From Bacillota bacterium (GTDB lineage: Bacteria > Bacillota > Clostridia > Acetivibrionales > DSM-27016), in contig JAEWDM010000006.1 in NCBI GenBank assembly GCA_023390115.1, positions 1 to 64,000 on the forward strand: a stretch of DNA of 64,000 bases, read 5' to 3'. How positions within the stretch are numbered: position 1 is the first letter of the stretch; every line of letters begins with the position of its first letter. The notes beneath the pieces are model-generated. The model did not search any database, was not told the DNA's origin, and saw nothing but the letters and a program-made list of their open reading frames with translations. Below are positions 43,722-53,371 of this stretch, piece after piece. The translations under genes and the position numbers were made by a program.

Positions 43722-46700
43722 ATGCCAACATTATCAATGACATTATTAATTAAAATGAAAAAATTTATAGCTGTTCTATGCCTGATTGTGATGATTATAA
43801 GCTCATCGGGCTTGTCTGCTATGGCGGAGAGCGTGACTGACCCTGCGGCAAACAACCATATTGCGCCGGAGAGCCTGCTTACGCTTCAGGTGCAGGGAGG
43901 AGCAAACAGCTTTTCTGTGCCCGAGGGAGGCAAAAGGGTCATACTTGCCGGTACATACCCTGAAACAGTGTCTGTGGGTATACAGTGCGGCTTTGGAGAC
44001 TGGAGCTGCTTTGGGGCCTGCGGAGGAGACTGTCCCGATCAATGGGGCTTTTGCCATTGCAGCGGGGACGAACTGGGAGTAGTGCCGGATTTACAGATTG
44101 TCCGTGTGGACGGGTATGATTCCGGAATTGCCTTTGCGGACATTACAGACGGTGGAATAGCAGTAACCGGAGTGTCTCCCGGAACGGCAAATATAGGCCT
44201 GAGAGCGTATATTACATCCCATAATGCAGACGGCACTGTGTTCGGTGATGGAAATGAATATACCAGATATACGGAGACTAAGGTGCTGTCAATAACAGTT
44301 GAAGGCCCTGGAGAAAACAGTGCTCCTGTTTTGGAGGCGGACAGCACCGATAACATGGTTGGGCAGGATATCAGCTTAAGCTTTGAAGAGGATGCAGGCT
44401 GGAGGGCTGCCATAACCGATGTGATGATAGATGGATTTGTGTTGGACAAATCCGGGTATACCACCGGGGATGAGGGAATAGTTACCATTGGCAGGGATGC
44501 CTTTCCCGAGGAGGGGGATTATGAAATTGTAATAGCCGCAAACGGATACATGTATGCCTCCGTGACACAGAGCATACTTGAAACAACCGAAAAAAGTCCG
44601 GCGCCTGCCATAACAGCAGATGATCTGGACAACACTGCAGGCAAGGATATTACTCTGAGCTTTGAGGATGATCCGGCATGGAGGGCTGCTATAACCGGTA
44701 TAACCGTTGACGATGCTCCTCTGGACATTGGAAGCTATAACACCTCTGTGCAGGGCATAATCACAATAGGCAAGGAAGTGTTTCCGGAAGAGGGGAGCTA
44801 TTCCATTAGAATTATGGCAAAAAGGTATGAGGATGCCGTTGTAGCTCAGGTTATAAATCTCGCTGTTACTCCCCCCGATATTACGGCAGACAGCACAGAC
44901 AATACCGTGGGGCAGAATATAACTCTGACCTTTGAGGAGGATTTGCAATGGAGAACCTCCATATATGGGATCACAGTGGGTACAAAAGAGCTTTCTGCCA
45001 GTCTGTATGATACCTCCGGCGAAGGACAGCTTACAATAGATAAAAGTGCATTTGCATCGGCCTCAAGCTATGAAATTACTATAAAGGCTGTTGGATACAG
45101 TGATGCACTGATAACTCAGAATGTTTTAAAGCCGCAATATTTTAATGTTACGGATATCAGAACGGGAGCGGACGGGATAGGAATCATTATAAAAATGAGC
45201 TTTCCCTCGGACAGGTGGAAAATAGACGCAATAAACGATATGCCCGACGGCTTTGTTGTGACGGCGGACGGTGAAGAAATTCCCGTGACGGGAGTATACC
45301 TGGCATCGGGGAGTTCTACAAACACAAGCGATAAAAGCATAGTGCTTTTTACCGGCGAAAGGTCTTTTGAAAGCACGGAGGCAGTTACGGTGTCATATTC
45401 TCCCGGAGAAATTCTTGTATCAGGCGCATCGGGAACAGGAGGCAGTGCCGTACCATGCTCGCTTGCTCCGTTTTCAGACTGGCCTGTCATTGTAAGAGAG
45501 CTGCAAAAGGGATACATAGACACATACATTCCAAATGACGGCGTTATAGGCAGCGGCCAATATTCCCTTGCCGGTGTCGGGCTTTCCTATATAAAGGAGC
45601 TTGATTTTGATGCTGAGGGAAACCTTTATGCTGCGGTTCAGCCTACCAGCGCAGGTGAGTATGTGGTTAAAATAGACGCCTCTACCGGCATATCCGAGAT
45701 AGTCGCGGGGAACGGCCGGGGAGGTGTGAGCCAGGACCCCGGCTATATATGGTATCTGGGAGAGGGAGAAGGCAAAAAGGTTACAAATGCCGCCAGCACA
45801 GGGGTAGCTGAAGACGTAAGGATATCGCCTCAGGATATAGCCATAGACAAGGACAATAACATTTTTATCGCGGAGGGTATGGGGATTGGCAGTGTGCCTC
45901 TATACAGGGTGCTGAAGCTGGATGCGCAAACGGGAATGCTCAGCGTGTATGCCGGAATAGACGGAAGGCAGGCTTATGCCAATACCGTTCCGGACGAAAA
46001 CATTCCCGCAGCTGAAAGTCCTGTATTTCCTCAATGTATTGATGTGGATTCAAAGGGCAATCTGTATATTTACGGAAATTATCTGCTCCGCAAGGTCGAC
46101 ACAAATGGCATTATTACCACTCTGGCAGGCACCGTAATGAGCCCCTCGCAGAGAGATGCCGGGGATGGCAACGGAGATGGGGGAGATCCAAGGGATAATT
46201 CGCGTATAAACTTAAGGGATTTTTATATAGACAGCTCGGACAGGCTCTACTTTTTTGATACCGGAGCACAGCAGATCCGGATGATAGACCTTTCGGGGGA
46301 GACTCCCGTTATACAGGCTGTCGCCGGGGACTATGAAAGCATTGATTATGAGGGAAGGCCCGCGCTTAAAACAAATCTCGGAAATGCCAGAGGAGTAGTA
46401 AGCGATCCGGAGGCGGGAAGCATTTATTATGCATCGGGCAATAACATATACAGAATAGGGCCCGGCGGAATGACGGATATTGTTGCCGGAAACGGGGTAA
46501 GGGCACTTACGGGAGACATGGGACCCGCAATTGAGGCCTCGCTTTACGATCCCCAGAAAATTTCCGTTGATCCCTTCGGCAGAATATTCCTGGTGGGCAG
46601 AGGCTCCGGTGCTCAGGGGCTTATTCGCTATATATCCCCGGGAGATCCTCCTCCGAAGCTTTCGGCTCCTTCCCCTATACTTCTGGATGATGTGATAACA

Positions 46701-49700
46701 TGGGAGGAGGTTAACGGCGCCTCAAGGTATGAGGTTTCGGTCACATCCGGCGACGGAGCCACAGAGGCACGGATGACGGAAAACTGCTTTATAAACCTTT
46801 CTCAAAGCTTCCCCTATCTTGCAAAAGGCGTCTATCAGGTTACTGTCGCCGCAAGAACAGCGGATGGGGTCAGGATACCCTTCGGCTCGGAGCCGTCCGA
46901 GGCTGTTGTTTATGAAATTACAGACGATGTGCCGCTTATACCCACAGACGCATTTACGTCCTATGACGGCAGAAACATATTTATTGAATTCTATCAGGAG
47001 GTGGATATATCCAATCTCCCTGAAGCACCCGACGGCTTTACGGTAACGGTGGACGGAAAAGCTGCTGCCGTCACGGCAATTCTTGGGGCTGATACGGAAG
47101 CCAGATTTATAGCGCTGGGACTTGAAAAGCCTGTTTCCAAACGGAGCAGCAAAATAGCACTGTCCTATTCCGAGGGCGATATTAAGGGTGCAAACGGAAT
47201 GGGAATACAAAGCTTCACGGGTATGCGGGCAGCCTCATACATACCTGAAGACGGCATTATAAACACCGTTATAGGGAATGGAACAAAGGGCGCTGCCGCA
47301 GACGGCCGGGTATCCTCGGCGGCGGGTGTGGATGCACCTGGGAAAATATGCTTTGATAAAGATGGAAGCCTGTATATTATAGACGGAGCCGGTACGCTTA
47401 TAAGGAAAGTGAACGGCCTTACAGGGAAAATTGAAACTGTTGCGGGGGGGGGAGAAGAGTATATTGAAGGGGAAGCTGCCCTTGAGGTAAAATTGAAGCC
47501 CTCCTCCCTTGCGACAGATAGTGAGGGTATACTCTATATACTTGAAAAGTCAAATAACCGTGTTTTGAGGCTGGACGCTGAAACGGGTACGGTATCGGTG
47601 TTCGCGGGTGCAGGACAGGCAGGCTATGGGGGAGATGGGGGGCCCGCGCCGGAGGCGGAGCTTAACAATCCCACAGATATTGTGTTTGATTCGGATGACA
47701 ACCTATATATATCGGACACATCAAACTATAGAATCAGAAAGGTAGACAGCGAAGGAAATATAAGCACTGCAATAGGTACGGGAAATATTCCTGACCCTGC
47801 CTATACCAGTATGGGCAACGGAGGATATGCGCTGGCAGCGGATATATACCCCGGGGCAATGGCAATAGGACAGGATGACAAGCTTTATATTGCTGAAATC
47901 AGCCTCGGAAGACAGGTGAGAATGGTTGATCTTAGCAGTACCCAGAGAATCATAAAGCATGTCGCGGGAGACCCCAATGATTTTATGATGGCCGACGGCG
48001 TACAGGCTGTAACTTCCAACATTGGAATTCCGGAGAGCCTGGCTGTGGATAGATACGGCAGCGTGTATATCTCCCAGAGCTTCGGAAGGGTAAGGAAGGT
48101 AAGCAGTGATGGAATTATAACCACAGTAGCCGGAGAGTTTTCATCAGGCTATAGCGGAGACGGAGGCCCGGCTGCGGAGCTGGCAAGGGTGTATGCTTCC
48201 TCTTTAGCCGTATATGGGCACCAGTTATATTTCTCGGATTCCTCCAACCACAGGATAAGAATGGTTCAATTGCCGTCAGGGCTGCCCCGGTACGATGCCG
48301 CTGGTAAAGGTATACTCCCGCTGAGCACCAGCTTCCAGGGCAGGGGAACAGTTACGGTAAAAGCGCCTGAGGATGCCGATGTGTATTATACCATAGACGG
48401 TACGGAGCCTGACGGAGGCAGCGCCATTGTAGAAGCGGGCGGTTCGGTTGACATTGTGCTTACTGCCACTGCTACAATAAAAGCTGTAGTGTTTAAGGAG
48501 GGCTTTGAAAACAGCGCGGTACTGGCTGAGACGTATACAATAACCCAGAGTGAAACGGAATCCGGGCCTAAGAGTATTGGAATGAGCATAACGCCGTGGA
48601 ATGGCGACCCCGTAATAAATGAAGTAAACGGAGTTGTTACCAATACCCAGACCTCGACGGTGTCCATTACATATGACGGCGCTATATCTGCCGCCGCCGG
48701 TGCTCTGGATGAGCTTGAGGTGGCAATAAACGGCACGGTGTATGACGCGTCAAGGCTTGAGCTGAGTACACAGGGAAGCACTCTTAATATAAAAATATTT
48801 ATAAATTTTGCACCCTATGCGGGATATCTTACAATTAAGGCTAAAAACCCTGCAGGAGTCACAAAAATTACCGGCGCGGATGGCGAAAGCCCTGTGCAGT
48901 GGGAGGATATTGCCTGCTATATGCCAAACGGAGTAAAGCTTGCGACAGTGTCGCAGACTGTGGGGGACAGCTCACGGAATATAAAGGCAAGCGTTACCAA
49001 AAACATGTCCTCACTGGGCAAGACCCGTGCCATGGTGCATTTCGTATTCCTTAAAAACGGGGAATTGGAGGGCGCGCCCGATTCATACGGAGCTTCCTTT
49101 GTAGCTCATTATCACGATTATGCGGCACTTGACGCACAGACCTTTACAGGCTATATAGTAAACGGTATGAAGGCCAAGTACGGAGACCAATATACCTTTA
49201 CACAGGACGGGGCCTCCTTTACCGTGGAGGCAAACAGCGCGGTTGACGGAGATGTGCTTGACGTGAGGGTGTTTGCGTATCCCCAGGACAGGGATACCGG
49301 GGCTGACAAGGGGGTGCTTCAGGAGAAAATTGAAGAGGCTGAAGCTGCTTCTCCCTCGGAGTACACCGGGGAGGAGTACAGAGAGCTTCGGTACAATATC
49401 GCAAGGGCCAGGGCTGTTCTTAATGGAATATACTATCTGCAGCCGGAGGTGGATGCCGCGGCAGAGCTTCTGGGCGGAGGCGAAACGGAGGAGCCCGGGG
49501 AGGGGCCGGGAGAAGAGGAGCCCCGGTATGAAGCGGCAGAAAAGGGAATCCTTACTCAGAGCAGGGTGTTTACCACTGCAGGTACAGTGACTGTAAAAGC
49601 GCCGTCTGATGCGGATGTGTATTATACAACAGATGGGACCGCTCCGGGCAGAGGCAGCAATAAGGTAAGCGCGGGGACGGCAAAAACAATAGTAATAACA

Positions 49701-50987
49701 AAAACCACTGTTATAAAAGCCATCGCGGCAGCGGAGGGTTACAGAGACAGTGAGGTTATTACGGCGACATATACCGTAAGGCCGGCGGGTAATATAGGAG
49801 ACATTCCGGTAGACGGCACAGCTCCGGACACATCGGGAAGCGTTCAGCAGAATACCGGGGAGGCGGCGGTAAAGCTTACCAGAAGGCAGATTGAGGAAGC
49901 GATAGCAAGAGCGGCGGAAAACGGAGGCAGTACGGCAGGAGCGGAGATAAGGATACCTGCGGCGGCCGGTGTAAGGACCGTACAGGCCGCAATACCGCTT
50001 GATGCAATAGAGGCGGTTATGCAAAGCGAGGCGGGGACGCTGACAATTTCCTCTCCCATAGCTTCAATTACACTCGACAGAAGTACTATGGATGGCATTT
50101 TAAAGGAGGCGGGCGGCGAGATAAGGATAACAGTCACAAGAGAAGAACCGGAGGAGCTTGAAAGGGATTTGAGGACATGGGCCGGAGGACGTCCTGTATA
50201 CGGCTTTACGGTGGAAGCTCAGGGTGAGGAAATGCCGCGGTTTTCAGGAAGAGTCAAGGTGTCGGTGCCGTACACGCTTCAGGAGGGAGAGAATGCAAGC
50301 TCGGTAGTGATCTATTACATAGACCCGGACGGCAGCAGGAGAATGGTAAGGCATTGCGATTACAATGCCGCGTTAAAAAGGATTTCCTTCAGCACAGGAC
50401 ACTTCTCAAGGTACGCGGTAGGGTATAACAGTGTTGAGTTCAAGGATGTGGATAAGGATGAGTGGTATGCGGACTTTGTTGGATATCTGGCGGCAAGGGG
50501 CGTAGTAAAGGGTAAGGGCACAGGAAGGTTTGACCCTGACGCCAGTATAACAAGAGCGGAGTTTGTACAGGTGCTGGCGAATATGAGCGGAGAGGACCTC
50601 GGCAAATACAGCACCGATGCGTTCACGGATGTGACGGAAGGCCGATGGTACATGGGAGCTGTGGCATGGGCATATGAGCATGGCATAGTTCTTGGAAACA
50701 GTGGAAGGTTCAACCCCGCGGGCAATATAAGCCGCCAGGATATGGCAGTAATGATATTGCGCTACAGCAGGGCGTTTGAGGGATATCCTCTTGCTGAAAG
50801 CGCGGAGAAAACAGTCTTCTCAGACAGCGGCAGCATTGCCGGATATGCGGAGGAAGCGGCCGGTATAACATATAGTGCCGGGATACTTGGGGGAAAGAAG
50901 AACAACACCTTTGACCCTGAGGGACAGGGAACAAGGGCGGAAGCGGCACAGACAGCCGCAATGCTTATGAAGAGTGCCGTTAAGTGA
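43722..50987 (+). CDS. Giant 2421-residue SLH surface protein with six-Cys Ig, HID-like, NHL and CHB_HEX_C modules
   Basis: Signal peptide 1-35. About 45-200: Ig-like domain with a six-cysteine insert at 89-113. About 201-467: three tandem repeats resembling the hemoblobin-interacting domain PF07550 (DUF1533): ADSTDNMVGQDISLSFEED, ADDLDNTAGKDITLSFEDD and ADSTDNTVGQNITLTFEED. Then a SwmB-like domain (about 471-570), an NHL beta-propeller (about 607-970), an FN3-like domain (about 987-1068), a second SwmB-like domain (about 1070-1160), a second NHL propeller (about 1177-1518), CHB_HEX_C (about 1523-1610, YYTIDGTEPDG), a module shared with the lipoprotein at 58172-59050 (about 1617-1850), a second CHB_HEX_C (about 1928-2015, YYTTDGTAPGR), a pre-SLH domain and three SLH motifs (about 2238-2421). 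It would be anchored to secondary cell-wall polymer. A MKKF start at 43755 is the alternative. Its stop overlaps the next ATG. Confidence 0.88.
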   Translation: MPTLSMTLLIKMKKFIAVLCLIVMIISSSGLSAMAESVTDPAANNHIAPESLLTLQVQGGANSFSVPEGGKRVILAGTYPETVSVGIQCGFGDWSCFGACGGDCPDQWGFCHCSGDELGVVPDLQIVRVDGYDSGIAFADITDGGIAVTGVSPGTANIGLRAYITSHNADGTVFGDGNEYTRYTETKVLSITVEGPGENSAPVLEADSTDNMVGQDISLSFEEDAGWRAAITDVMIDGFVLDKSGYTTGDEGIVTIGRDAFPEEGDYEIVIAANGYMYASVTQSILETTEKSPAPAITADDLDNTAGKDITLSFEDDPAWRAAITGITVDDAPLDIGSYNTSVQGIITIGKEVFPEEGSYSIRIMAKRYEDAVVAQVINLAVTPPDITADSTDNTVGQNITLTFEEDLQWRTSIYGITVGTKELSASLYDTSGEGQLTIDKSAFASASSYEITIKAVGYSDALITQNVLKPQYFNVTDIRTGADGIGIIIKMSFPSDRWKIDAINDMPDGFVVTADGEEIPVTGVYLASGSSTNTSDKSIVLFTGERSFESTEAVTVSYSPGEILVSGASGTGGSAVPCSLAPFSDWPVIVRELQKGYIDTYIPNDGVIGSGQYSLAGVGLSYIKELDFDAEGNLYAAVQPTSAGEYVVKIDASTGISEIVAGNGRGGVSQDPGYIWYLGEGEGKKVTNAASTGVAEDVRISPQDIAIDKDNNIFIAEGMGIGSVPLYRVLKLDAQTGMLSVYAGIDGRQAYANTVPDENIPAAESPVFPQCIDVDSKGNLYIYGNYLLRKVDTNGIITTLAGTVMSPSQRDAGDGNGDGGDPRDNSRINLRDFYIDSSDRLYFFDTGAQQIRMIDLSGETPVIQAVAGDYESIDYEGRPALKTNLGNARGVVSDPEAGSIYYASGNNIYRIGPGGMTDIVAGNGVRALTGDMGPAIEASLYDPQKISVDPFGRIFLVGRGSGAQGLIRYISPGDPPPKLSAPSPILLDDVITWEEVNGASRYEVSVTSGDGATEARMTENCFINLSQSFPYLAKGVYQVTVAARTADGVRIPFGSEPSEAVVYEITDDVPLIPTDAFTSYDGRNIFIEFYQEVDISNLPEAPDGFTVTVDGKAAAVTAILGADTEARFIALGLEKPVSKRSSKIALSYSEGDIKGANGMGIQSFTGMRAASYIPEDGIINTVIGNGTKGAAADGRVSSAAGVDAPGKICFDKDGSLYIIDGAGTLIRKVNGLTGKIETVAGGGEEYIEGEAALEVKLKPSSLATDSEGILYILEKSNNRVLRLDAETGTVSVFAGAGQAGYGGDGGPAPEAELNNPTDIVFDSDDNLYISDTSNYRIRKVDSEGNISTAIGTGNIPDPAYTSMGNGGYALAADIYPGAMAIGQDDKLYIAEISLGRQVRMVDLSSTQRIIKHVAGDPNDFMMADGVQAVTSNIGIPESLAVDRYGSVYISQSFGRVRKVSSDGIITTVAGEFSSGYSGDGGPAAELARVYASSLAVYGHQLYFSDSSNHRIRMVQLPSGLPRYDAAGKGILPLSTSFQGRGTVTVKAPEDADVYYTIDGTEPDGGSAIVEAGGSVDIVLTATATIKAVVFKEGFENSAVLAETYTITQSETESGPKSIGMSITPWNGDPVINEVNGVVTNTQTSTVSITYDGAISAAAGALDELEVAINGTVYDASRLELSTQGSTLNIKIFINFAPYAGYLTIKAKNPAGVTKITGADGESPVQWEDIACYMPNGVKLATVSQTVGDSSRNIKASVTKNMSSLGKTRAMVHFVFLKNGELEGAPDSYGASFVAHYHDYAALDAQTFTGYIVNGMKAKYGDQYTFTQDGASFTVEANSAVDGDVLDVRVFAYPQDRDTGADKGVLQEKIEEAEAASPSEYTGEEYRELRYNIARARAVLNGIYYLQPEVDAAAELLGGGETEEPGEGPGEEEPRYEAAEKGILTQSRVFTTAGTVTVKAPSDADVYYTTDGTAPGRGSNKVSAGTAKTIVITKTTVIKAIAAAEGYRDSEVITATYTVRPAGNIGDIPVDGTAPDTSGSVQQNTGEAAVKLTRRQIEEAIARAAENGGSTAGAEIRIPAAAGVRTVQAAIPLDAIEAVMQSEAGTLTISSPIASITLDRSTMDGILKEAGGEIRITVTREEPEELERDLRTWAGGRPVYGFTVEAQGEEMPRFSGRVKVSVPYTLQEGENASSVVIYYIDPDGSRRMVRHCDYNAALKRISFSTGHFSRYAVGYNSVEFKDVDKDEWYADFVGYLAARGVVKGKGTGRFDPDASITRAEFVQVLANMSGEDLGKYSTDAFTDVTEGRWYMGAVAWAYEHGIVLGNSGRFNPAGNISRQDMAVMILRYSRAFEGYPLAESAEKTVFSDSGSIAGYAEEAAGITYSAGILGGKKNNTFDPEGQGTRAEAAQTAAMLMKSAVK

Positions 50988-51571
50988 TGGGCGGAAAGAC
51001 CCTTTGCATTATCTTAATTGCGGCAGCGGGCTTGCTTTTATCCTGTGCAAGCCCTGCCTCATCCCCAGGTGCCTCATCTCACACCCTATCTTTTGAAGTA
51101 AAGCTGGAAGAGGGAGAAATACAGGTGCCTGAAGGCGGGACAAAAAAATATGATATTATATTCAGCCCGGAATCAATAGAAACAGGAATTGATTGCGGTA
51201 TGCCCGATATGTGCGGTATTGATCCTTGCACCTGCGGGAGCGCGGACGACTGGGGACGATGCAGCTGCAACGGGCTTGAGGAAAGGCTGCCGCAGGTTTC
51301 GGCGCTTTCCGGCAATATTGATGTGGCGGCTGTTAGCGTAAGCAATGGCAAAATCACTGTAAAGGGCATTAGAGAAGGCACCGCCAAAATCCGTATAGAT
51401 GCAAGCCTTATACACCATGGAAGCACCTCACGGACAATTACCGTCAGTGTAGTGCCGGTCAAGCCTGCGTACCTGATATGGCCCGGATTGGCCGTGCCCG
51501 TGACTATGGCTGTACTGATTGCGTTATTGTACATAAGAAGGAAAGCTAAAAAAATGAATTGTAAAAATTAA
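50987..51571 (+). CDS. Lipoprotein with six-Cys Ig domain and C-terminal membrane helix
   Basis: A 194-residue protein. The lipobox LLSC is near residue 21. The outside domain is the Ig-like fold found at the start of the giant protein: IQVPEGGTKKYDI, then a six-cysteine insert at about 69-93 (CGMPDMCGIDPCTC...CSC), then the closing strands KITVKGIREGTAKIRIDAS. A C-terminal helix (about 163-183, WPGLAVPVTMAVLIALLYI) and basic tail give a second anchor. ATG 50987 shares its A with the preceding TGA. Not a known family; one of four paralogous domains in this operon. Confidence 0.75.
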   Translation: MGGKTLCIILIAAAGLLLSCASPASSPGASSHTLSFEVKLEEGEIQVPEGGTKKYDIIFSPESIETGIDCGMPDMCGIDPCTCGSADDWGRCSCNGLEERLPQVSALSGNIDVAAVSVSNGKITVKGIREGTAKIRIDASLIHHGSTSRTITVSVVPVKPAYLIWPGLAVPVTMAVLIALLYIRRKAKKMNCKN

Positions 51572-51591
51572 TGCCGGCGGGAGGGAAAAGC

Positions 51592-53364
51592 ATGGCGAAA
51601 AGATTATTAGTACGTTTCATACCTGAAATTTCTTCTAAAAAAGGGGTTTTAAGCTTTATAGCTGTTATGTGCATATGCGCTTCTGTTCTAAGCATATTTA
51701 CAGCAAGTGTATTTGCTTATTTCAACAGAGGAACGGTGACCCTTATGGTGGACAGCTATGATGTTGTTGTGGAGCAGGGGGGGACGGCCTATCTGTCGGT
51801 GCAGGCCTCTCCCGGCTCTACAACACATTTGAGGGGCTGCGGAATGGAGGAATGCCCCAGCGTTTGCCCTCCTGAATGTGCAAGCACCGATCCTGAGACA
51901 TATGGCGACTGTACCTGCTTCGGCACCGATCCCGTAACCTATTCGGCAGAAATTAATGCGGTGTCGGCAAACACCGGTACGGCGACGGCAAGGTATGAAA
52001 GCGGAAGTGTTGTAATACGGGGAGTTTCAGAGGGACAAACAACTGTCGTCATAAGTGCAAGCTTAAGTGAGCATACCGGAGCCTCTCAGGAGATAAACGT
52101 TACAGTTATTCCTTCAAGCGGAGGGGGAGATGGCGGCAGCGGAGGCAGTGACGGCGGCGGAGGCTCGGGAGGCGGCCAGGGGACTGAAGCAAGTGCGCCG
52201 GGAACGGCAGAGCCCGTACCGAAAAAAGAGACGGGAGTGAAGGTCACACAGCAGCAGGTGGAGTATGCGGTTCAAAAGGCACTGTCGGAATCCCTTGTTA
52301 AGGGTGATGGCACAAATATAACGGCGAGAATTAAGGTGCCGGTTATGGAGGAATCAGGGGCCATGGAGGTGCTGATCCCTTCCGGGTCACTGGTCCCTGA
52401 AATACTGGGTGATGTGGATGCCGTGAGCTTTTCTTCCGATATTGCGGAAATTACTCTTGACAGGGAAGTTCTGGAGTCTGCGGCGGCAGGGGCGGAGGAA
52501 AATATAAAAATAGCTGCCTCAAAGGCTGAGCTGAAGGTAATGAATGCTGAAATCAAGGCTCTTATCGGAAGCAGGCCTGTGCTTGACTTCTCGGTAAGCG
52601 TAAAAGGGAAAACGATATCCCGGTTGGGAGGCACTGTTAAGGTATCAATTCCCTACGCTCCGGGAGAACAGGAGGACAGTAATGCCGTTGTAGCATATCA
52701 TATAGACAGGGCTGGAAGCCTCACCACAATGAGAGACTGCATATATGACCCGGAGACACAAAAGGCAGTCTTTAAAACAAGCTATCTGTCACGGTTTGCG
52801 ATAGGCTATAATAAGGTAGAGTTCGAGGATGTAAAGGGCTGGTATGCCGAATATGTAACCTATCTTGCCGCAAGGGATATAATAGCTCCCAAAACGGGAA
52901 ACAGGTTTGAGGCGGCGGAAGGAATAACAAGAGCAGAGCTTATACAGATGCTGGCAAACATGTCGGGGCATGATTTAAGTGAATATACCGTTCAGGTGTT
53001 CAGTGATATAGGTGAAACGGCAAGCTTCGGCAGGGCCGCGGTATGGGCCAATCAAAAAGGCATAGCGCAGGGGCGCGGGGGCAGGTTTGATCCCGGCAGG
53101 GGAGTAACCCGCCAGGACATGGCGGTGATGCTTGTGCGCTATAATGAAAGCACAGGGGGGAATGCCTTGCGCAGCATCAAAAAAATAGAAGCATTCTCGG
53201 ATGAGCATACCATAGCGGCCAATGCAATAGATGCGGTAAATAAGGTATGCCAGGCGGGGCTTATGTCGGGTAAGAAAAACAATGCCTTTGACCCCGGGGG
53301 GTTTACAACAAGAGCGGAGGCAGCAAAGGTGCTTACACTTTTCATGAAGGGTGTTATGGAGTGA
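51592..53364 (+). CDS. SLH surface protein with six-Cys Ig domain
   Basis: A 590-residue secreted protein: long signal peptide, Ig-like domain with a six-cysteine insert at about 82-108 (CGMEECPSVCPPEC...CTC), a Gly/Ser linker (about 174-205), a domain (about 225-405) shared with the giant protein just before its SLH region (FSVSVKGKTISRLGGTVKV matches FTVEAQGEEMPRFSGRVKV), and three SLH motifs (about 409-590, FDPGRGVTRQDMAVML). ATG 51592 follows GGCGGGAGGG; an earlier ATG at 51571 overlaps the previous stop. It looks like a compact version of the giant protein: same ends, with the propellers and HID repeats removed. Confidence 0.82.
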   Translation: MAKRLLVRFIPEISSKKGVLSFIAVMCICASVLSIFTASVFAYFNRGTVTLMVDSYDVVVEQGGTAYLSVQASPGSTTHLRGCGMEECPSVCPPECASTDPETYGDCTCFGTDPVTYSAEINAVSANTGTATARYESGSVVIRGVSEGQTTVVISASLSEHTGASQEINVTVIPSSGGGDGGSGGSDGGGGSGGGQGTEASAPGTAEPVPKKETGVKVTQQQVEYAVQKALSESLVKGDGTNITARIKVPVMEESGAMEVLIPSGSLVPEILGDVDAVSFSSDIAEITLDREVLESAAAGAEENIKIAASKAELKVMNAEIKALIGSRPVLDFSVSVKGKTISRLGGTVKVSIPYAPGEQEDSNAVVAYHIDRAGSLTTMRDCIYDPETQKAVFKTSYLSRFAIGYNKVEFEDVKGWYAEYVTYLAARDIIAPKTGNRFEAAEGITRAELIQMLANMSGHDLSEYTVQVFSDIGETASFGRAAVWANQKGIAQGRGGRFDPGRGVTRQDMAVMLVRYNESTGGNALRSIKKIEAFSDEHTIAANAIDAVNKVCQAGLMSGKKNNAFDPGGFTTRAEAAKVLTLFMKGVME

Positions 53365-53371
53365 TGATGTG

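Noticed and set aside
49083..50024. Minus-strand 313-codon ORF
   Set aside because: Shadow inside the giant surface protein; low-complexity Arg/Cys/Tyr composition.
43722..50987. Virginiamycin-lyase or teneurin-type function from NHL propellers
   Set aside because: The propellers are generic, with no catalytic residues that I can recognise.
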